Assembly (NCBI GenBank): GCA_024195585.1
Contig: SWBL01000012.1
Location: forward strand, 186,001 to 250,000
Source: Aureobasidium sp. EXF-3400
Lineage: Eukaryota; Ascomycota; Dothideomycetes; Dothideales; Saccotheciaceae
DNA length: 64,000 bases
Direction of reading: 5' to 3'
Positions 19,951 to 32,520 of this stretch are shown here, one piece after another. The notes beneath the pieces were generated by a model. That model saw only the letters and a program-made list of their open reading frames with translations, did no database searches and was not told the DNA's origin. Positions within the stretch are counted from its first letter, which is position 1. Every line of letters starts with the position of its first letter. The position numbers and the translations under genes are program-made.

Positions 19951-22900
19951 CGTTCAACTGCATTTTGACCATCTATCTCCTATCAAGCGAGAGCAATCGG
20001 CGCGTTGAATAGCTGAGTTCAAGATTCAAGCAGAAGAACTTCAACAGGGGAACGACACCTCAACGAGGCTGCCCAGCATCGTAAGACCAAACTCTACGAG
20101 CAAGAAACGACCATCATGTACATGTCAACAACGCAATGTGATCCTACGATAGTCCAACTGTCAGGACTGCATGCTCCGCTCGCTCGGCTCAGAGTGCGCT
20201 GCGACCGCTGCTGGCATACTGGTACGCATAGTCTTGCTCTTTGCAACAGGTCTTGCCAACATTTGCTCGGTTCTGCTTGTCTTGTACACCCTCGCTGAGA
20301 CCATCCCCACCACCGCTGTCCGTAATCCATTCTCTACGTGTTATCGCTCTCAAGTCTGATGATACCTCATTTGTTTCGCAATTCTGGCCCCCACGATGCC
20401 CTCGTATCTAGTATCTCCTCGTTCGTACCTCATTGACTTTCTGGCTTCAGTCAAACCATCATGGTCCAGCTTAGTCTGTCTCAATGATTCATATGCGACA
20501 CCCTCACGCACTCACCTCCGGTCGCGTTTCGCTGTCCTCGAGATGGTGGTGAATCCTTACGCCTTTCACTTGCGCCTTGAGTACATCGCCTTGAGTACAA
20601 TCTCTTGCACACTCCTGTCAGCGACGGATAGCAGGTCTACCACATCCTTGACCAGTTGACCACTATTTCAGTTTGCTTCCAATGACGACACTGTTTCCAA
20701 CCTTATCTGCCTTCTTTGCTTGACTACGTCTATCTCGCTGTCGGCTACCATCAAATCGCTAGTTGAACCAGCCTCTCGGGCCCCGATCGTATGGATCCGT
20801 CTGAATAACATTATGTGTAACATCTATCGAGTTTGCTCCACAATTGATTTGCTTCCTCCAGCTCTTTCATTGTCTGTTCTTGAACGTGATTGCCACCGCA
20901 ATGGTGTGCCATAAATCAAAAGCCGCTCGATGAATGTCCCGTAATATAAAAACACTCGCTTGGCTACCTGCCAGGCGGGCGGATTTAGTTGATTCTAGCG
21001 GCATTCCAACATCCATGGAACAAGTCTCACATAGATAAAAGTGAATTCCAACAACCAGTATGTGCTGCCGTTCGGCTTCTTCTCATGTGTGGGCATCAAG
21101 TTCATTTGCGGTAGGACATTTGGAAGAAGTCGCCATCGGCACTACCCTTCTGATCTTATAGGGGATGTATAATAATACCTTGCAACTTTGATATGCTGAA
21201 CCAGAGGTTGCCGAGATCTTGCAAGCAATTCTTGTATAGCCCCACGGGTTATGCAATCCTGTGATTGGATTATGTGCTTCGATGACATTCCCTGTCCGGT
21301 CGCCAAGTTCAACCGAGCCGATCGAGCGTCGATGGGAACAGGATTTTCTCCCCACGGCTAGATCCGCGTTATCAGATCTTATCCCATGATGAGACCCCTG
21401 GGCCCTGACGTGAAGTCCGTCGAGCCCACCTGTTCCTACCTATGTCTTCTTCCAAGATTATTGAAACAATCCAGCAACATCGCATCCGCGCCGCACGCCT
21501 CCGTATATTGCGAGCCATCTGTCATCTGTGTCCCCGGATGTCTCTCAAGTTCAGCGACCACACTTCCAAAGCCTCCGAAGGTGGCACAATATCACCCCGA
21601 ACACCCTCCTCCAAGCTCTCCGGTGCCGGCTACCAAAACATGATAAGAGTCGGGATTGGAAATCAACAGGGTCGGACTGTAGATTTATCCAACTTATGCC
21701 TACGGTTGCCAATTCAGCTGGCCGCCGGTCGTTCTTAGCGGGTAGGGGTACATGCACTCCAACGCAGAACCGAATAGTTTTACGTATCATACACGCCGTC
21801 GTCCCATCACAACCGAAACCTTTTCGGTACTGAGCAATGTGTGGATTGAGTGTATCGGCGCCGACTAGAGTTACACAACCCTTACCAAACCGCTCCCCGA
21901 GTTTTCTCAAAGCCATCGATCAGAGATCGCTATCCTGCCCGATGCGCCAGATCTATGAGTGGAGGATGACACACCTCTACACATTAAGACATCCTGACCT
22001 CGACACCCTGCACCCACAATGTCCATCCGTATACCATCGATAACTAGAGTGATTGACTACATCGCATGCGTTCGCAGCCTCCTATGTTAGCGGTAGGCTC
22101 CAAGCTCTTTGTACAAAGTCTGTTCTTTAGTGGTCACCTCTGATGATCTTTGTCTCACGGCACGCGTGATTGCCGAAAGAAGATTCAGCAATCAGGCAGA
22201 GTCTGTGCTTGTGAAGACGAGACTCATAGCGCCAACACCAGTGTTCATAGTAGCGGCGCAAAAGAGAAGCAAGCTAGCTTGCCTGTGAGATTTTCTTTCG
22301 ATATAGATGGGAACAGTTCCATCTAGTACTACGTTCATCCTTGATTATCACTTAGCTCTGACGCATCCACCGATATCTACACTTAGCTTCGCACCTGCGC
22401 TGGTCACAGAGCAATTTTGCAGCGGTGGAGGTCGCTATGGTAAAAGAATGCGCCGAGTATGCTGCGCTCGAAGTAACGGTAAACATTTTTCCCCTTTTGG
22501 GTTTATTCACGAATCAATCTCTTTTGCATTCTCACCGGCCTTAACGACTAAAGTTGAGCTCCATTGGATCTATAACTCTCTACGTCGTCGTTACTATCAA
22601 TATGGCCCAGACTCTCCTAAGACGATGCTGGAATACTATTGTCCTTCCTCCGCAACAACGTTCCTAGTTCAGGTAATCAGCTTGGATCGCATTTAACATA
22701 TCACAGCGCAACCTCACACTCGTCAAATCACAGCACAACACCATCTGGAGCCCAGTTGCGAAAACATCAGCTTGCGCACAACCAGAAACGCTACCCCAAA
22801 CCGTCCCGGTGAAGACCCGCTCTAGCTACCCACCATCGCAAAGTAAAAGGCTCGACCGCTTTGCGACCTGCCAGCCAGTATAAACCCCTACCAGAAGAAC

Positions 22901-23630
22901 AAGGTCGACATCAACGCGAAATCTCCGTCTGCTACGGTACCCACCTCTCGACTCATCATATCCTTACAAAATGCGTCACCCGACAAGAATAGACTGCTAC
23001 AAAACAAGCTTAAGGTATATACATACCTCTTCCCGCTGCATTTCACCCACCACTGACGTGCAGAACCACAGTGTCAAGAGCGCAAGCATCTCGATAGCTT
23101 CGACTACGCCTCAGCAAGGCTGGCAAGGCAGATAACGTGGACGTCACCAGCAAGGCAGGCGACATATTCTGCTCTTCTCGGAGTGATACTGTTCCTAACA
23201 GAGGTTGTTTACTCTTGCCTTGAACTACGGATACTCATACCAATACATTCTGTGTATGTTCCTAACTTTGTACTACGCCCACGTTACCTCTCTGCGCGAC
23301 CCTGGCCACAGCAAGGGCTTTGGCTTCGAGGTTCATCAGTAGACTCCTGCTCCTATCTCGCAACTCTGGATCCGACACCCTCATCTTCACCCCTCTTCTG
23401 CCCAAGGCCCAGTCTCCAATTATGATCGTTGGTATGCGATACATCTAGATGCGCCAGTCCGGATTGCTTTGGGATCTGGTCAGCTAGCGGCAAACTGGTT
23501 GGGAGTCTCTCCATTGCCTGTCTACTTGAAGCTCGTCATATTAAGATGATGAGCTTGAGAACCCTGAGTGATTTGCCATCAAGGTTCAAGAATGTGAAAT
23601 TGGTGACAGGGAAAGTCTCATGATTTAATT
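19951..23630. other. Gene-poor, nothing supported
   Basis: Many frames below 130 codons on both strands without shared domains or splice continuity. A minus-strand frame (21355-21083) and a plus-strand frame (22307-22696) were inspected and not supported. Base composition looks like decayed coding and repeat sequence. Confidence 0.4.
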
Positions 23631-23634
23631 CAGA

Positions 23635-24230
23635 ATGTCTTCCGGTCCAGCGTTCGGTGAGCCACAAAGGCATGGACTGAACGCTATGAAACTCAAGGAT
23701 ACTCTAGCCTATTACCACGAGAACCTCCTGTTGGGTGACAACAGCAAACTTCGCACTCGCGATACAGACACCGCTGGAAAAGTGAGCAGTCTGCGATTTT
23801 TGGCGATTGTCAGGTTGATTAATATAATTCTTCGCTCGGAATAGAGGCAGTGTCATCCTTACGGCCGTGCAGAATACTGACATGGCCGTCCGTATCGACA
23901 CCTCTGACAATTAGACGGAGATGCACAACGTCAGCGTGAAGACTGAAATCTCTGCAAACTCATTCGTCCTGGTCATCAAGTATTTTGGTCAAGATGACGT
24001 CTCACAGCAGATGCAGTGCAAGATGACCCGGACACGTGGTTCAACAGGTTCGTCGACGAGTACGCGAAAGCAAATCTTCAGCGTCTTGAGTGGATACTCA
24101 CTGCGTCTCCTGGCTTTCATCACCGCTTTGAATGTTTCTTGGTTGGCGATACGCAGAGGATCAAAGCCTTAATGGGAAGCCTCAAAAGCATATGGCGACA
24201 TTTCGCATCTCCTTGGTGAGGAAGATTCTG
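23635..24230 (+). pseudogene. Decayed coding sequence, family unknown
   Basis: Begins with ATG at about 23638 (MSSGPAFGEPQRHGLNAMKL, then KDTLAYYHENLLLGDNSKLR), continues after a frame change with GSVILTAVQNTDMAVRIDTS, passes a TAG, then MHNVSVKTEISANSFVLVIK, and after another frame change DDPDTWFNRFVDEYAKANLQ and RLEWILTASPGFHHRFECFL. The pieces are protein-like but cannot be joined without stops. Probably a relic of a 190-200-codon gene. Function unknown. Confidence 0.45.
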
Positions 24231-25470
24231 TCCTTATGACATTGAGGTTTCTCAAGCATGTCGATATGATGTTTGTTGTTGACGAATGCTCCGTGCATCG
24301 CTACTGTCATATCTGATCTGACAGTGCGTTCGTCATGCTCGTCGTATTACTGGTACATGCGTTGGGACGTTCATGCCTCTGCTCAGTGTCTGACTTTGGA
24401 CAGGATAATCGGTATTGCGTACCAACCCCAGCAGTAAGAACAGCAATCTTGAACCAATTAGGGCCCGCAAAGAAAATCTGGGTAGCCCGGAGCGCTAATG
24501 AAAGGGGCGAGCCTGCTCCAAAAAAGACGTGGATTTGGCTCTTCTGACTAAAATGAGAATCACGACGATGAACTACGGAGGCGGAAAGAGGCAGCCGAGT
24601 GATCAGAAGATGTACGTGACCGAAAGGGCGAAATTGACGTGCTTTTGAGCCGAGCCAACTTCAGCTTCATCGAGCATGTTACGCTAAATGTCTTGCTCGA
24701 CGCTGAGTGTTCCGAAAACGTAATATGCGTATATATCAGGGTTGGAAGATTCTACTGCGAGTGCTGCAAAGCCGGAAGTAAAGCCTTGGTGCGAATCAAT
24801 TAGATTCATGACATTCTCCTGCCCGCTCAATGTCACTGTAATGTAACAACGTTCGTCTGACACTCGCCAGGCTCGCGTAGAATGAAGGAGGGAGAACTTG
24901 GGTGGTTGGCAGAATGCTCAAGTCAAATAAAACTCGAGCTATGAGTAAAACTTAGGGACCATTCCTCGAAGAAGGCGATTACGCTTGACCGTGTCAGCAG
25001 CACTTCTTGTTGCCGCACTTGTTGCACCTCGAGATCGAGAGCTACAGGCTTTGTTCACCATGCAAAGAAATGAAAGCCTGCATTCATGTGTCCCGGCTGC
25101 ATCCTCAAGCTCGGATCAGCAACACAAACTGTCAAATGCCAAGGTCAGCGAAGAAAAGACATAGCGACCTGACTATAGACAGAGGAGTGTTTGAGGATGT
25201 GCTACACGCTTACGTTCGTTAAGGAAGGTGAGGTAACTCAGCAGAGCCAGCGGTACTTGCATCGCTGCACTTGTTGCACATCAAGATTAAGTCGCGGTCG
25301 TTAATACTCGAGTATCGTCCACGATGGCTATAAGCCGAGAGTTAAAGTTGATACTGGGGTCTTGCGAACCTTGAGGTCGAGATTGCACACATTTAAGGCC
25401 TTGTCGGAAGGATCAGAACCACCGCGAGCTCGGGACTCGACATTGCTGACGGGACCTGGGGATATTAGTG
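24231..25470. other. Gene-poor, nothing supported
   Basis: Only frames under 75 codons. Nothing recognised. Confidence 0.35.
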
Positions 25471-25752
25471 TTAAAACGAGAAGGGATATATAAGTAGCTT
25501 GCCAGCGTGAGTCTCGTTTGGTCGGGCTTTGCGGAACCCGAAAGCGCTTGTCAGACGCGAGTTGATGCTGTCTCTCTGATCGAAAGAGGCATTACCTTCA
25601 CCATTGGTAGTACCAGCAGGATTGGTGGAGTAATTACCAGCAGGACCAGCAGCGATGACAGGAATGGCAATATCCCGGCTTTCCAGAGGAGTAGCGTGCT
25701 GTAAGATTGTCGAGACGTGCGTCACTAGCGGTAGGGCGAGCAATTGAGGCAT
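25471..25752 (-). CDS. Possible small secreted protein
   Basis: 93 codons from ATG at 25752. The N-terminus MPQLLALPLVTHVSTILQHA resembles a signal peptide, followed by an Ala/Gly/Asn-rich segment with possible N-glycosylation sites (NYS, NAS, NET) and no cysteine. It ends KLLIYPFSF. No homologous family recognised and an upstream exon is possible. Low support; it could be chance. Confidence 0.3.
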   Translation of the reverse strand: MPQLLALPLVTHVSTILQHATPLESRDIAIPVIAAGPAGNYSTNPAGTTNGEGNASFDQRDSINSRLTSAFGFRKARPNETHAGKLLIYPFSF

Positions 25753-27470
25753 AGTGATAGTCGCCACGACCTTGGAACTGTATGCTGTTGGTAGGACGTA
25801 CGAATGCAGCAGTGAAAGGTATAAAAAGTACTTGAGAAATTCACCAATGAGAGCATCATTCAGTTAGAGTAGAAGGAAGTTGGCTCCGCGCGTCCGGATT
25901 GGGTCTTACTCATCAGGAGAAACATTGTCCTTGCCAATTGGTAGCAGAGTGGTGAAATGACAACTAACCAGCGCAGCGGGATTGGCAGCAGGATCGGCAG
26001 CATGTCAATTGAGGGACCATGGCCATGCAATGAAAACATGGTTTACATGTGACCGGTGTTGTTTGACAGTCAAGTTAGTCGCACTCGAAACTGCTTTTTG
26101 GGATAGGATCATAACTGGGTCGGGATGATCGACATGATCCTCTGAGCATCTGGAAGCGCTAGTAGCCTTTGTCTGCTCCTCATGTACTTGTACGCGACAG
26201 CCCAGCATGGTTGACGGCGAAACATGAATTATAGAACTTGGTGACGACCATGCTTCGGCCAAGACACCTCTGCGGTGTTTGCTGGAGCAAACCACGGCAA
26301 GAAGCGTGGCTTTCTGCTCTCTCTAGTCGTGATGTTCAACGTGATGGGTTGTAAGCTTGACGCTTGTTGTGGTTTTAACATCGAGATCGGTCGATTGGTA
26401 TTGTCTGGTCGCGGTCGAGCAATTGCTTTCCCTGATGAACCCGAGTTCCAGCCCTAAGGCTGGAACAAGAAGATGATGGAGCCGTCGACATGATAACTGG
26501 TTGTCTGATAGAATGTGCCGATTGGATTGTAGTGCGTCACATGAAAGCAGAGAAGGCGACTGATCGGACAGGTTTAAATTGAAAGGCTTAGACGACGAGA
26601 TCATGTCAAAGAAATGCCAGCGCTGGATCGGTCCTTGTCATAATTCAAGATGGTGCCTGGTTGATTTCCCGACCTGTGTCACTGCGAAGATCAAGAACCT
26701 CCCTTCTTGCGTTTCCTCTATCCTTGCCTTCCTTCTTTACATACTATCTGACGGCTGCGGAAGTTGGATGTTGATGACAATGCGAAGGAGGGTCCTGCAG
26801 TGCATCATTGCGAGCATGACTCCTAGCCAGGCCTGGGGAACTGTTCTTCATTCTTGATCGTCTGGCTCCTAGCTGGGCTCCTCGATCTTGGTCTTCTCCA
26901 GGGACTGTTCTTAGTTTGAGTTGGGGGCCCGCCATTGAGATCTCCTTGACTATGATCTTGCTTGGGAACCGTTCGTTGTTCTTAGTCGTCGGGAACATTG
27001 CTTCTACCTTTTGGTATCTCTGCTCAACGTTCATTCTTGAGCTTCTGATAACTCGTCATCGATGCCATCGTGCTTGCGTTTGCCATGTTTGTTCTTCACG
27101 GTACTGGTAGACACGCCTGCGATGGTCGGGGCGGGGGCATTGAATGTCTTAGGAGGAAGCTGGAAAACTGAGTGGTCTGATTCCCTGGTGCGTTAGGAGG
27201 GTCGAGGCAGAGGCATTAAAGATGTTGGGAGGGAACTGAAAAGAGGGAGATCTGTTTGCTCGGGAGCCGAAGCACAGCGGCTGCAAAAGCATGATTTGGC
27301 GTCATAGCTTAAAGAAATTCGGTAGAAGACCTGGTACGCAGTTGAAGGAAGGCTGTGATATCCTGTGTTGCCGATTTCCGTGGGACATAAGGTTGGTCCT
27401 TTGGGCCTCGCAGAATGTGTTGGTTGGTTGGCTGTTGTCGTGTAATGGAATTTCGGAGCGAAGCGAAACT
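25753..27470. other. Gene-poor, nothing supported
   Basis: Short frames only. A weak direct repeat occurs near 27137 and 27211 (GCATTGAATGTCTTAGGAGG versus GCATTAAAGATGTTGGGAGG). Confidence 0.35.
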
Positions 27471-27479
27471 TACGTCATC

Positions 27480-27775
27480 ATTAATCCTCGACATCAATCA
27501 TCGCATTCCAGTCTGCGCATTAGCACCTCTCCAGACTGCCACCAACATCCACTTCCACATTCTCGAAGCAGTGAACATCTACATCGTGCCGACATCTCCC
27601 AGTTGATGGCCGCTGCTACGAACGTCAACAAGGAGAACAACGCCATTTCCGCAGACAACGACGCTGCCAAAAACAAGACCAGACAGAGCAAGGAGTACTA
27701 CTTCAGGCCTTTCTTACACCTCACGCCGTCAATCCACGTATGCAAGACCTCAACACCCAGCACTCCGAAGTGAAG
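27480..27775 (+). pseudogene. R1 family copy C (5' part only)
   Basis: Contains the family 5' block CTGCCACCAACATCCACTTC and the peptide AAATNVNKENNAISADNDAA followed by KNKTRQSKEYYF, aligned with AAATNENENNN...KQSKKYYC of copy E. The Cys codon and splice donor are changed (TACTTCAGG for TACTGTAAG), and no knuckle or C-terminal exon follows before copy D begins. A truncated tandem copy. Confidence 0.5.
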
Positions 27776-27789
27776 GCAGAATCACAACT

Positions 27790-28700
27790 CCCACAGCAGT
27801 CAACAATGTTCACACGCCTCGCGCCTCCTCAGACTTGCGCATCAATCCCCACTTCCACACCCTTATCATGGCCATGAGCATCTACATGACTAGACAACGC
27901 GTCGACATCCGTCAGTCAGTGGCCACCGCCAATACGAACGACATCAGCAAAAACAAACAATGACAACGACACCCCTTTCGCATTCGGCCCTGCTTCTAGA
28001 AACACAACTAAACAGAGCCAAGAGATACTACTGTAAGCATCTCCTGCATATTCACTTTCTACATTTTATTTCTAATCAGATACGGTACAGGCTTCTACGG
28101 CCATGGCCAAAACAGCTCCCACAACAGTCAGCAACGCCAGAAGATAGCAGATAATGTGTATCGCCTCACCTATCCGACCTAGAACGTGCATAGTCCATAC
28201 ATCCAGGACTTGGGATGAAAAAGTTGACGGACATAATACATACTCTGCCAGAAAGTCCCAAGACCGACTTAGGAAGATGTCGTTACTGTCAAGGATGAAG
28301 GCATTAAGAAGGAAGACCTCGTTGTTATGAAGGATGAAGACATTCAGGAGGAGGAGGATGTTGACGACCTAAGAAGCAGTAAAGATTTCTTGACTCAACA
28401 TAACAACTGTCTTGACTGGTTCCGGTAATGCAGAAAGACTTTCGGTGAGGTCAAGCAGGAGATGCAACACCGTGATTTCAGATAAAGGTGCTAGGATTGA
28501 GATCGGTACAGTCATGCAAAAAGAATCTACTTAGAGATGTCAAGGAGGAGATGGAACGTTATGGGCTTAGACGAAGCTGCTAGGATCAACGTGTGCTGCA
28601 ACTAGCTAATGGATTCCTAGAGTCCTTTCCGTTCCGACCCTCGCTTCTCTTAGGTAGGGCTGACACGACGACAATGGAGTTAGAGACGATGGCAATCCTT
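27790..28700 (+). pseudogene. R1 family copy D (disrupted)
   Basis: 5' block CGCCTCCTCAGACTTGCGCA (also in copy A), then the first exon with stops in its frame and a conserved TACTACTGTAAGC donor at about 28030. The knuckle exon reads GFYGHGQNSSHNSQQRQK: the final Cys of the motif is Arg. The frame meets TAG at the same place as in copies A and E, followed by AAC|GTGC. The last exon, after CGACTTAG, reads EDVVTVKDEGIKKEDLVV, then an expanded acidic block, stops, and KQEMQHRDFR. The 3' flank to about 28700 matches that of copy A. Probably non-functional. Confidence 0.5.
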
Positions 28701-28869
28701 TGTTTGCTGCTTCCTGAACAGTTTAGTAATTTTCGGCTAGAAGAAAGCACTTCATGTCCACTACTTCGCGTGCCACAATCTTATATCCTCATACTAGCGG
28801 CCACTTAAAGCCACTAGGAAAACATTTAAACGCTAGCGTCTGTTTTGTCGACAACTTCTTCGAGCACGA

Positions 28870-29225
28870 CAAGCTTGTAGAGTCACGCATCTAGGAACTC
28901 GTCTTTGGTAACCCTCTGGACAACGACTCCACTTTTCTTTCGATTTTCGATGAAACGTCCAACGGCAAACCTAGAGTTATCAGAAACAGACCTGGCGCTG
29001 AAACAATGGGCGCCATGCCTACAGCACGCGCGGAAAGGGTATAAGTTACCGGCATATAAGTATTCGACGCCCCGGATAGCGATATAGCAGCACTGGTGCA
29101 CGTTTATAAGGTCACTTGTAGAGATGACTTCGTGCAGCGAGTAAGCCTCGAACTCGACAACGACGAGGATGATAATGAAGACGGGGAACAGAGAAAGAGT
29201 CTAGAGTGGATTCTGCTTATGAACT
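28870..29225 (+). pseudogene. R2 family copy 1
   Basis: Contains GAGTCACGCATC, then GATATAGCAGCACTGGTGCA through CTCGACAACGACGAGGATGA, which align with 32270-32400. The encoded peptide DIAALVHVYKVTCRDDFVQR followed by VSLELDNDEDDNEDGEQRK is protein-like; upstream the frame has stops. A relic of an unknown gene shared with copy 2. Confidence 0.45.
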
Positions 29226-29874
29226 AAAGAACGGAGAGCTTCACATAGACAATCAAATCATGAAAACAGAGGTTGACATCAAATCTAACATCAGTTGGGA
29301 TGGATAGCAGCAGGCTAACGCTGAGGGCGAAAGTGATTTTGAGGAGGATCAAGATAGTCTTGCAACTCATTCTTGTGGTCCATTGCTTCTCGTCTCCTGT
29401 CCTCAAACCAAGACATGTCAACTACGACCTCAAGTTATCCCCGATTCCCGAGCGGACATTTCCGAAGGACTTCATTCCATCTCTCAGATCCTTTTGCCTT
29501 GTTAGCTGTCCGATCTTGCTAATTTTATGGCGTCGAATATATGTTATAAAGCCTTGATATTTCTCTTCTAGCTCATGGACAGATGCGATAGACTCGAACT
29601 GTTAATATCATGAGACAAGAAACATCGAAGCTCGCTCCTCGGTTTCTCATCGTCTTCTAGCTCATGCTGCTCCGAAGAGCCAGCGTGGTATTCTTGGTCG
29701 AGAAAATTATTCGTTATCCTGTTCATTGAGGTTGCTGCATCCCGGAGCACATCCTCGTGGTAGCGAGCAAGACACTCTTCCGCCAAACATCGAAAGATAA
29801 TTTATAAGGAGCAGGGTGTTGGCTCTGTAATTGGGAAAGTGGCGGTACAAGAACAAAGCAAAAAGAAACTTGTG

Positions 29875-30016
29875 TGTCCCCTGTGGGAATCGAACCCACG
29901 CCTTCTCAACTGCAGCTGCCTCGTCAACAATCGGCTGATAGGGGCCCATCTAGCAGCCGATTCTTTGTTGACGAGGCATCTTCTGTGAGACGTGCTGACC
30001 ACTGCACTAAAGGGAC
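29875..30016 (-). tRNA. tRNA-like gene with a palindromic insert in the anticodon loop (isotype unresolved)
   Basis: On the minus strand, acceptor GTCCCTT pairs with AGGGGAC; D-stem GTGC/GCAC, anticodon stem TCTCA/TGAGA, and T-arm GTGGG-TTCGATT-CCCAC are all intact. The two halves of the anticodon arm are separated by about 70 nt beyond a normal loop. Most of the insert (29917-29978) is a near-perfect hairpin: TGCCTCGTCAAC pairs with GTTGACGAGGCA and AATCGGCTG with CAGCCGATT. A canonical 37/38 intron would leave A at position 33 where U is expected, so the anticodon cannot be assigned. It is either a tRNA with an unusual intron or a tRNA gene interrupted by an inserted palindrome. Confidence 0.65.
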
Positions 30017-32230
30017 TGAAGATGTTTTTATGGCAGGTTTGGAAAGATATAAGGCTTTGAGGTCCAACCCCTTGTTATTTCAATCGTGTAGGAAACAGAA
30101 AACTCTCTTCTCAATCGGCAACTGACCTGAAGGTGTCTCCGGAGCTTTGGGGTGGATGTGAAGTGAACGAACACATCTGTGCATCGGTTGGGTGATACAG
30201 ACGTGGGAGCGCTTGGCGGCAGCCATGCATCATACAAGTTGGACATGGGAGTTTACAGACCCGCTCCATACCAAAATACCAATCACGCGAGCCAAAATCC
30301 CCTCCATGATCCAACGACTTTAGAGTGGGCTAAGGGCTTGCGCCAGTCAAGAGTCCTGTGTTTCTGACACAGCAGTCACTACGAATTTCAGGCTCACATG
30401 ATCTTGCTCGCAGACGTATACAAGAGTAAGGTCTTTATCCTTAACCTGCAAATACTCCTAGCCTAACAGTCGCCCCCGATTTGAAGACCCAACCGCCGAA
30501 GTCACCAGATTCACTAGAAGTCCTTGTGAAATGGATTGTGCCTTTGGGTACAATATTCATTTGCCTATGCGCATTGCCAGCGCGATCATCTCCAAGCTCG
30601 ACAAAGGAAAGAAGGTGAAACGCTTCCCCACTCTAGCAAGTAGATCTGAATTAGGCGATCAAGGCCGATGAAACCAAGACTACGAGAGGATGGCAAGAGG
30701 GGAAGCTGGAGAAGTCAATCTTTTGGGTGACGGGTAAGGCGTGGGACCTCGCCGAGGGCGTAGTCACCGCTTGTCGAAGCCTTTGAGCTGATGTATAAGG
30801 CGGCGTCTGACGTTGGACGCAAGCATCTTAGATATTTGGATAAAGTATTGGAAGGTGAGCATTGTAGTTATCGCTGGACAATTCAGTATGTAACGAAAGG
30901 ATGGTAGACAAAGAGTTAGAAGAATCTGCTACTGATTCCGGTCCACGTCAAATTTGGTAGTGGCAAAGTCGAAGACCAAGTGAGCTGAAGATTAAGATAA
31001 GTTATACTTCAATGAGTGAGCGTCATGCATTACAACCCGCAAGTGCTGATAACCCTCAACAACGAAGACATAGGCGTGGATAGGAGTGAGAGAATTGAGG
31101 CAATAGCACAAAGCAAGACAAGCTTCCAAGTTCCAAGAGAATATGGCATCTGCTCGAAGAGTCGTTAATGTCGCTCGGGAGGTCGGAAGAGGTCTTGCGT
31201 TTCTGCAGGTAAGCCACTGAGTTTTGGTTAGAACTCTTGGACGAGATACTTGGTTGTGGGCTGCTGTGGAAGAGGTTCTTTGATCAGATAGAGGTGAATA
31301 GTCTGTTTTCTGGCAATGTATAATTGGGAGCATGCACCGCGACGAATGATCAGGCTTCTATCAGCTCAGCCGTATGCGCCTTTTATTGCAACTGAACGGA
31401 TGATCTGTGGGAGGTTGAAGTAGTAAAGATGTACGATTGATCGTAGAGAAGCGGTGAGTGGAAGAGAGATTTTGTAGTTGGAAAATGCTGGCGCAAGTGC
31501 TAGATGTAGCATTGTAAGGGCTCTGGTAAAGAAGGATGAGTAGATGAGTTGTGGTGATGTTCTCTTGTGATGCGGAAGTGTTCTCAGTAGAACACGAACA
31601 AGTGACAGGATTGATACTCGTCCAACACTGAATGTGAATTCTCAGGTTATATCATCTCGGCTACATCACAGGGTGCTGTGAAAACCTGTATCAGCGCTAA
31701 AGAAAAATCAATGAACACACATGTGGAAGAAGGGCTGTCGTAGTAATGTGTTTGATGGTTGACTGGAAGTCTGACGTATCGCGATTTTGACGCTGTGCTG
31801 AGGGGTATTATATTTGCTGTATTGAGTGGAAACCCCTATTCCAATCAAACATGAAAACCAAGTGACCAGCTGAAGTCCTACACAGAACTCGAAACCGGAT
31901 CTCGGTGGAGTTTCGATGGTCAGATTTGAGAGTTGTGGTTGCCACGAGTGTTGAGATATGGACATTCTTTTTGCTGCCTAAAAGTCTTTCCAAACGTACA
32001 CCTGCAACATTTTAGTTGGCCTGGAAGCCACCTGGACTCCTGTGTGGTGCCGAATTTGAGCAAACGACGACAGGAGGATACTAGGCAAAGGCCTCAGCTT
32101 TGGCAGAGGCAAGGAAGCACCTAGCCAAGTCACCACGGTCGAGAAGAACAAGGTCAGGGTTTTGAATTCGGCGACCGTTGTCTTACGCATCATTCCTGTC
32201 ACGAGAGTCAGTCTTAAGCGCGATTGCTTC
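30017..32230. other. Gene-poor, nothing supported
   Basis: Short frames only; the 113-codon minus-strand frame 31333-30992 has no domain and is not supported. Confidence 0.35.
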
Positions 32231-32234
32231 AGAC

Positions 32235-32520
32235 TCACCGACAACCTTTCTTAAAGCAAGATAGCTTATCGAGTCACGTATCCAAGGACTTATCCCCGGC
32301 GCGATATAGCAGAGTTGGTTCCAGTCCATCAGGTCACTTGCTAAGATGACTTTGCGCAAAGAGTAAGCTTTGAGCTCGAGATTGACAATGATAATGACAG
32401 TAACAACGAAGAGGCAGAGACTAAACCCCAAGGTAGGTTTTGCCCCTAGAACCAAGCACGAAGAGCACTAGCTGGATATTGAAGAGAAGCCTCTACCACA
32501 GCCTAATATCAGTTGGACCG
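32235..32520 (+). pseudogene. R2 family copy 2
   Basis: CGAGTCACGTATCCAAGGAC and GCGATATAGCAGAGTTGGTT, then CAGGTCACTTGCTAAGATGA and AAGCTTTGAGCTCGAGATTG, align with copy 1 at 28.87-29.2 kb. The peptide DIAELVPVHQVTC, stop, DDFAQRVSFELEIDND matches copy 1 with one stop. Relic. Confidence 0.45.

Noticed and set aside
21083..21355. 90-codon Cys-containing minus-strand frame as a possible effector
   Set aside because: No signal peptide and no splice-supported extension.
29917..29978. Strong hairpin considered as an intrinsic terminator
   Set aside because: Fungal nuclear DNA does not use such terminators, no T-run follows, and the hairpin lies inside a tRNA fold.
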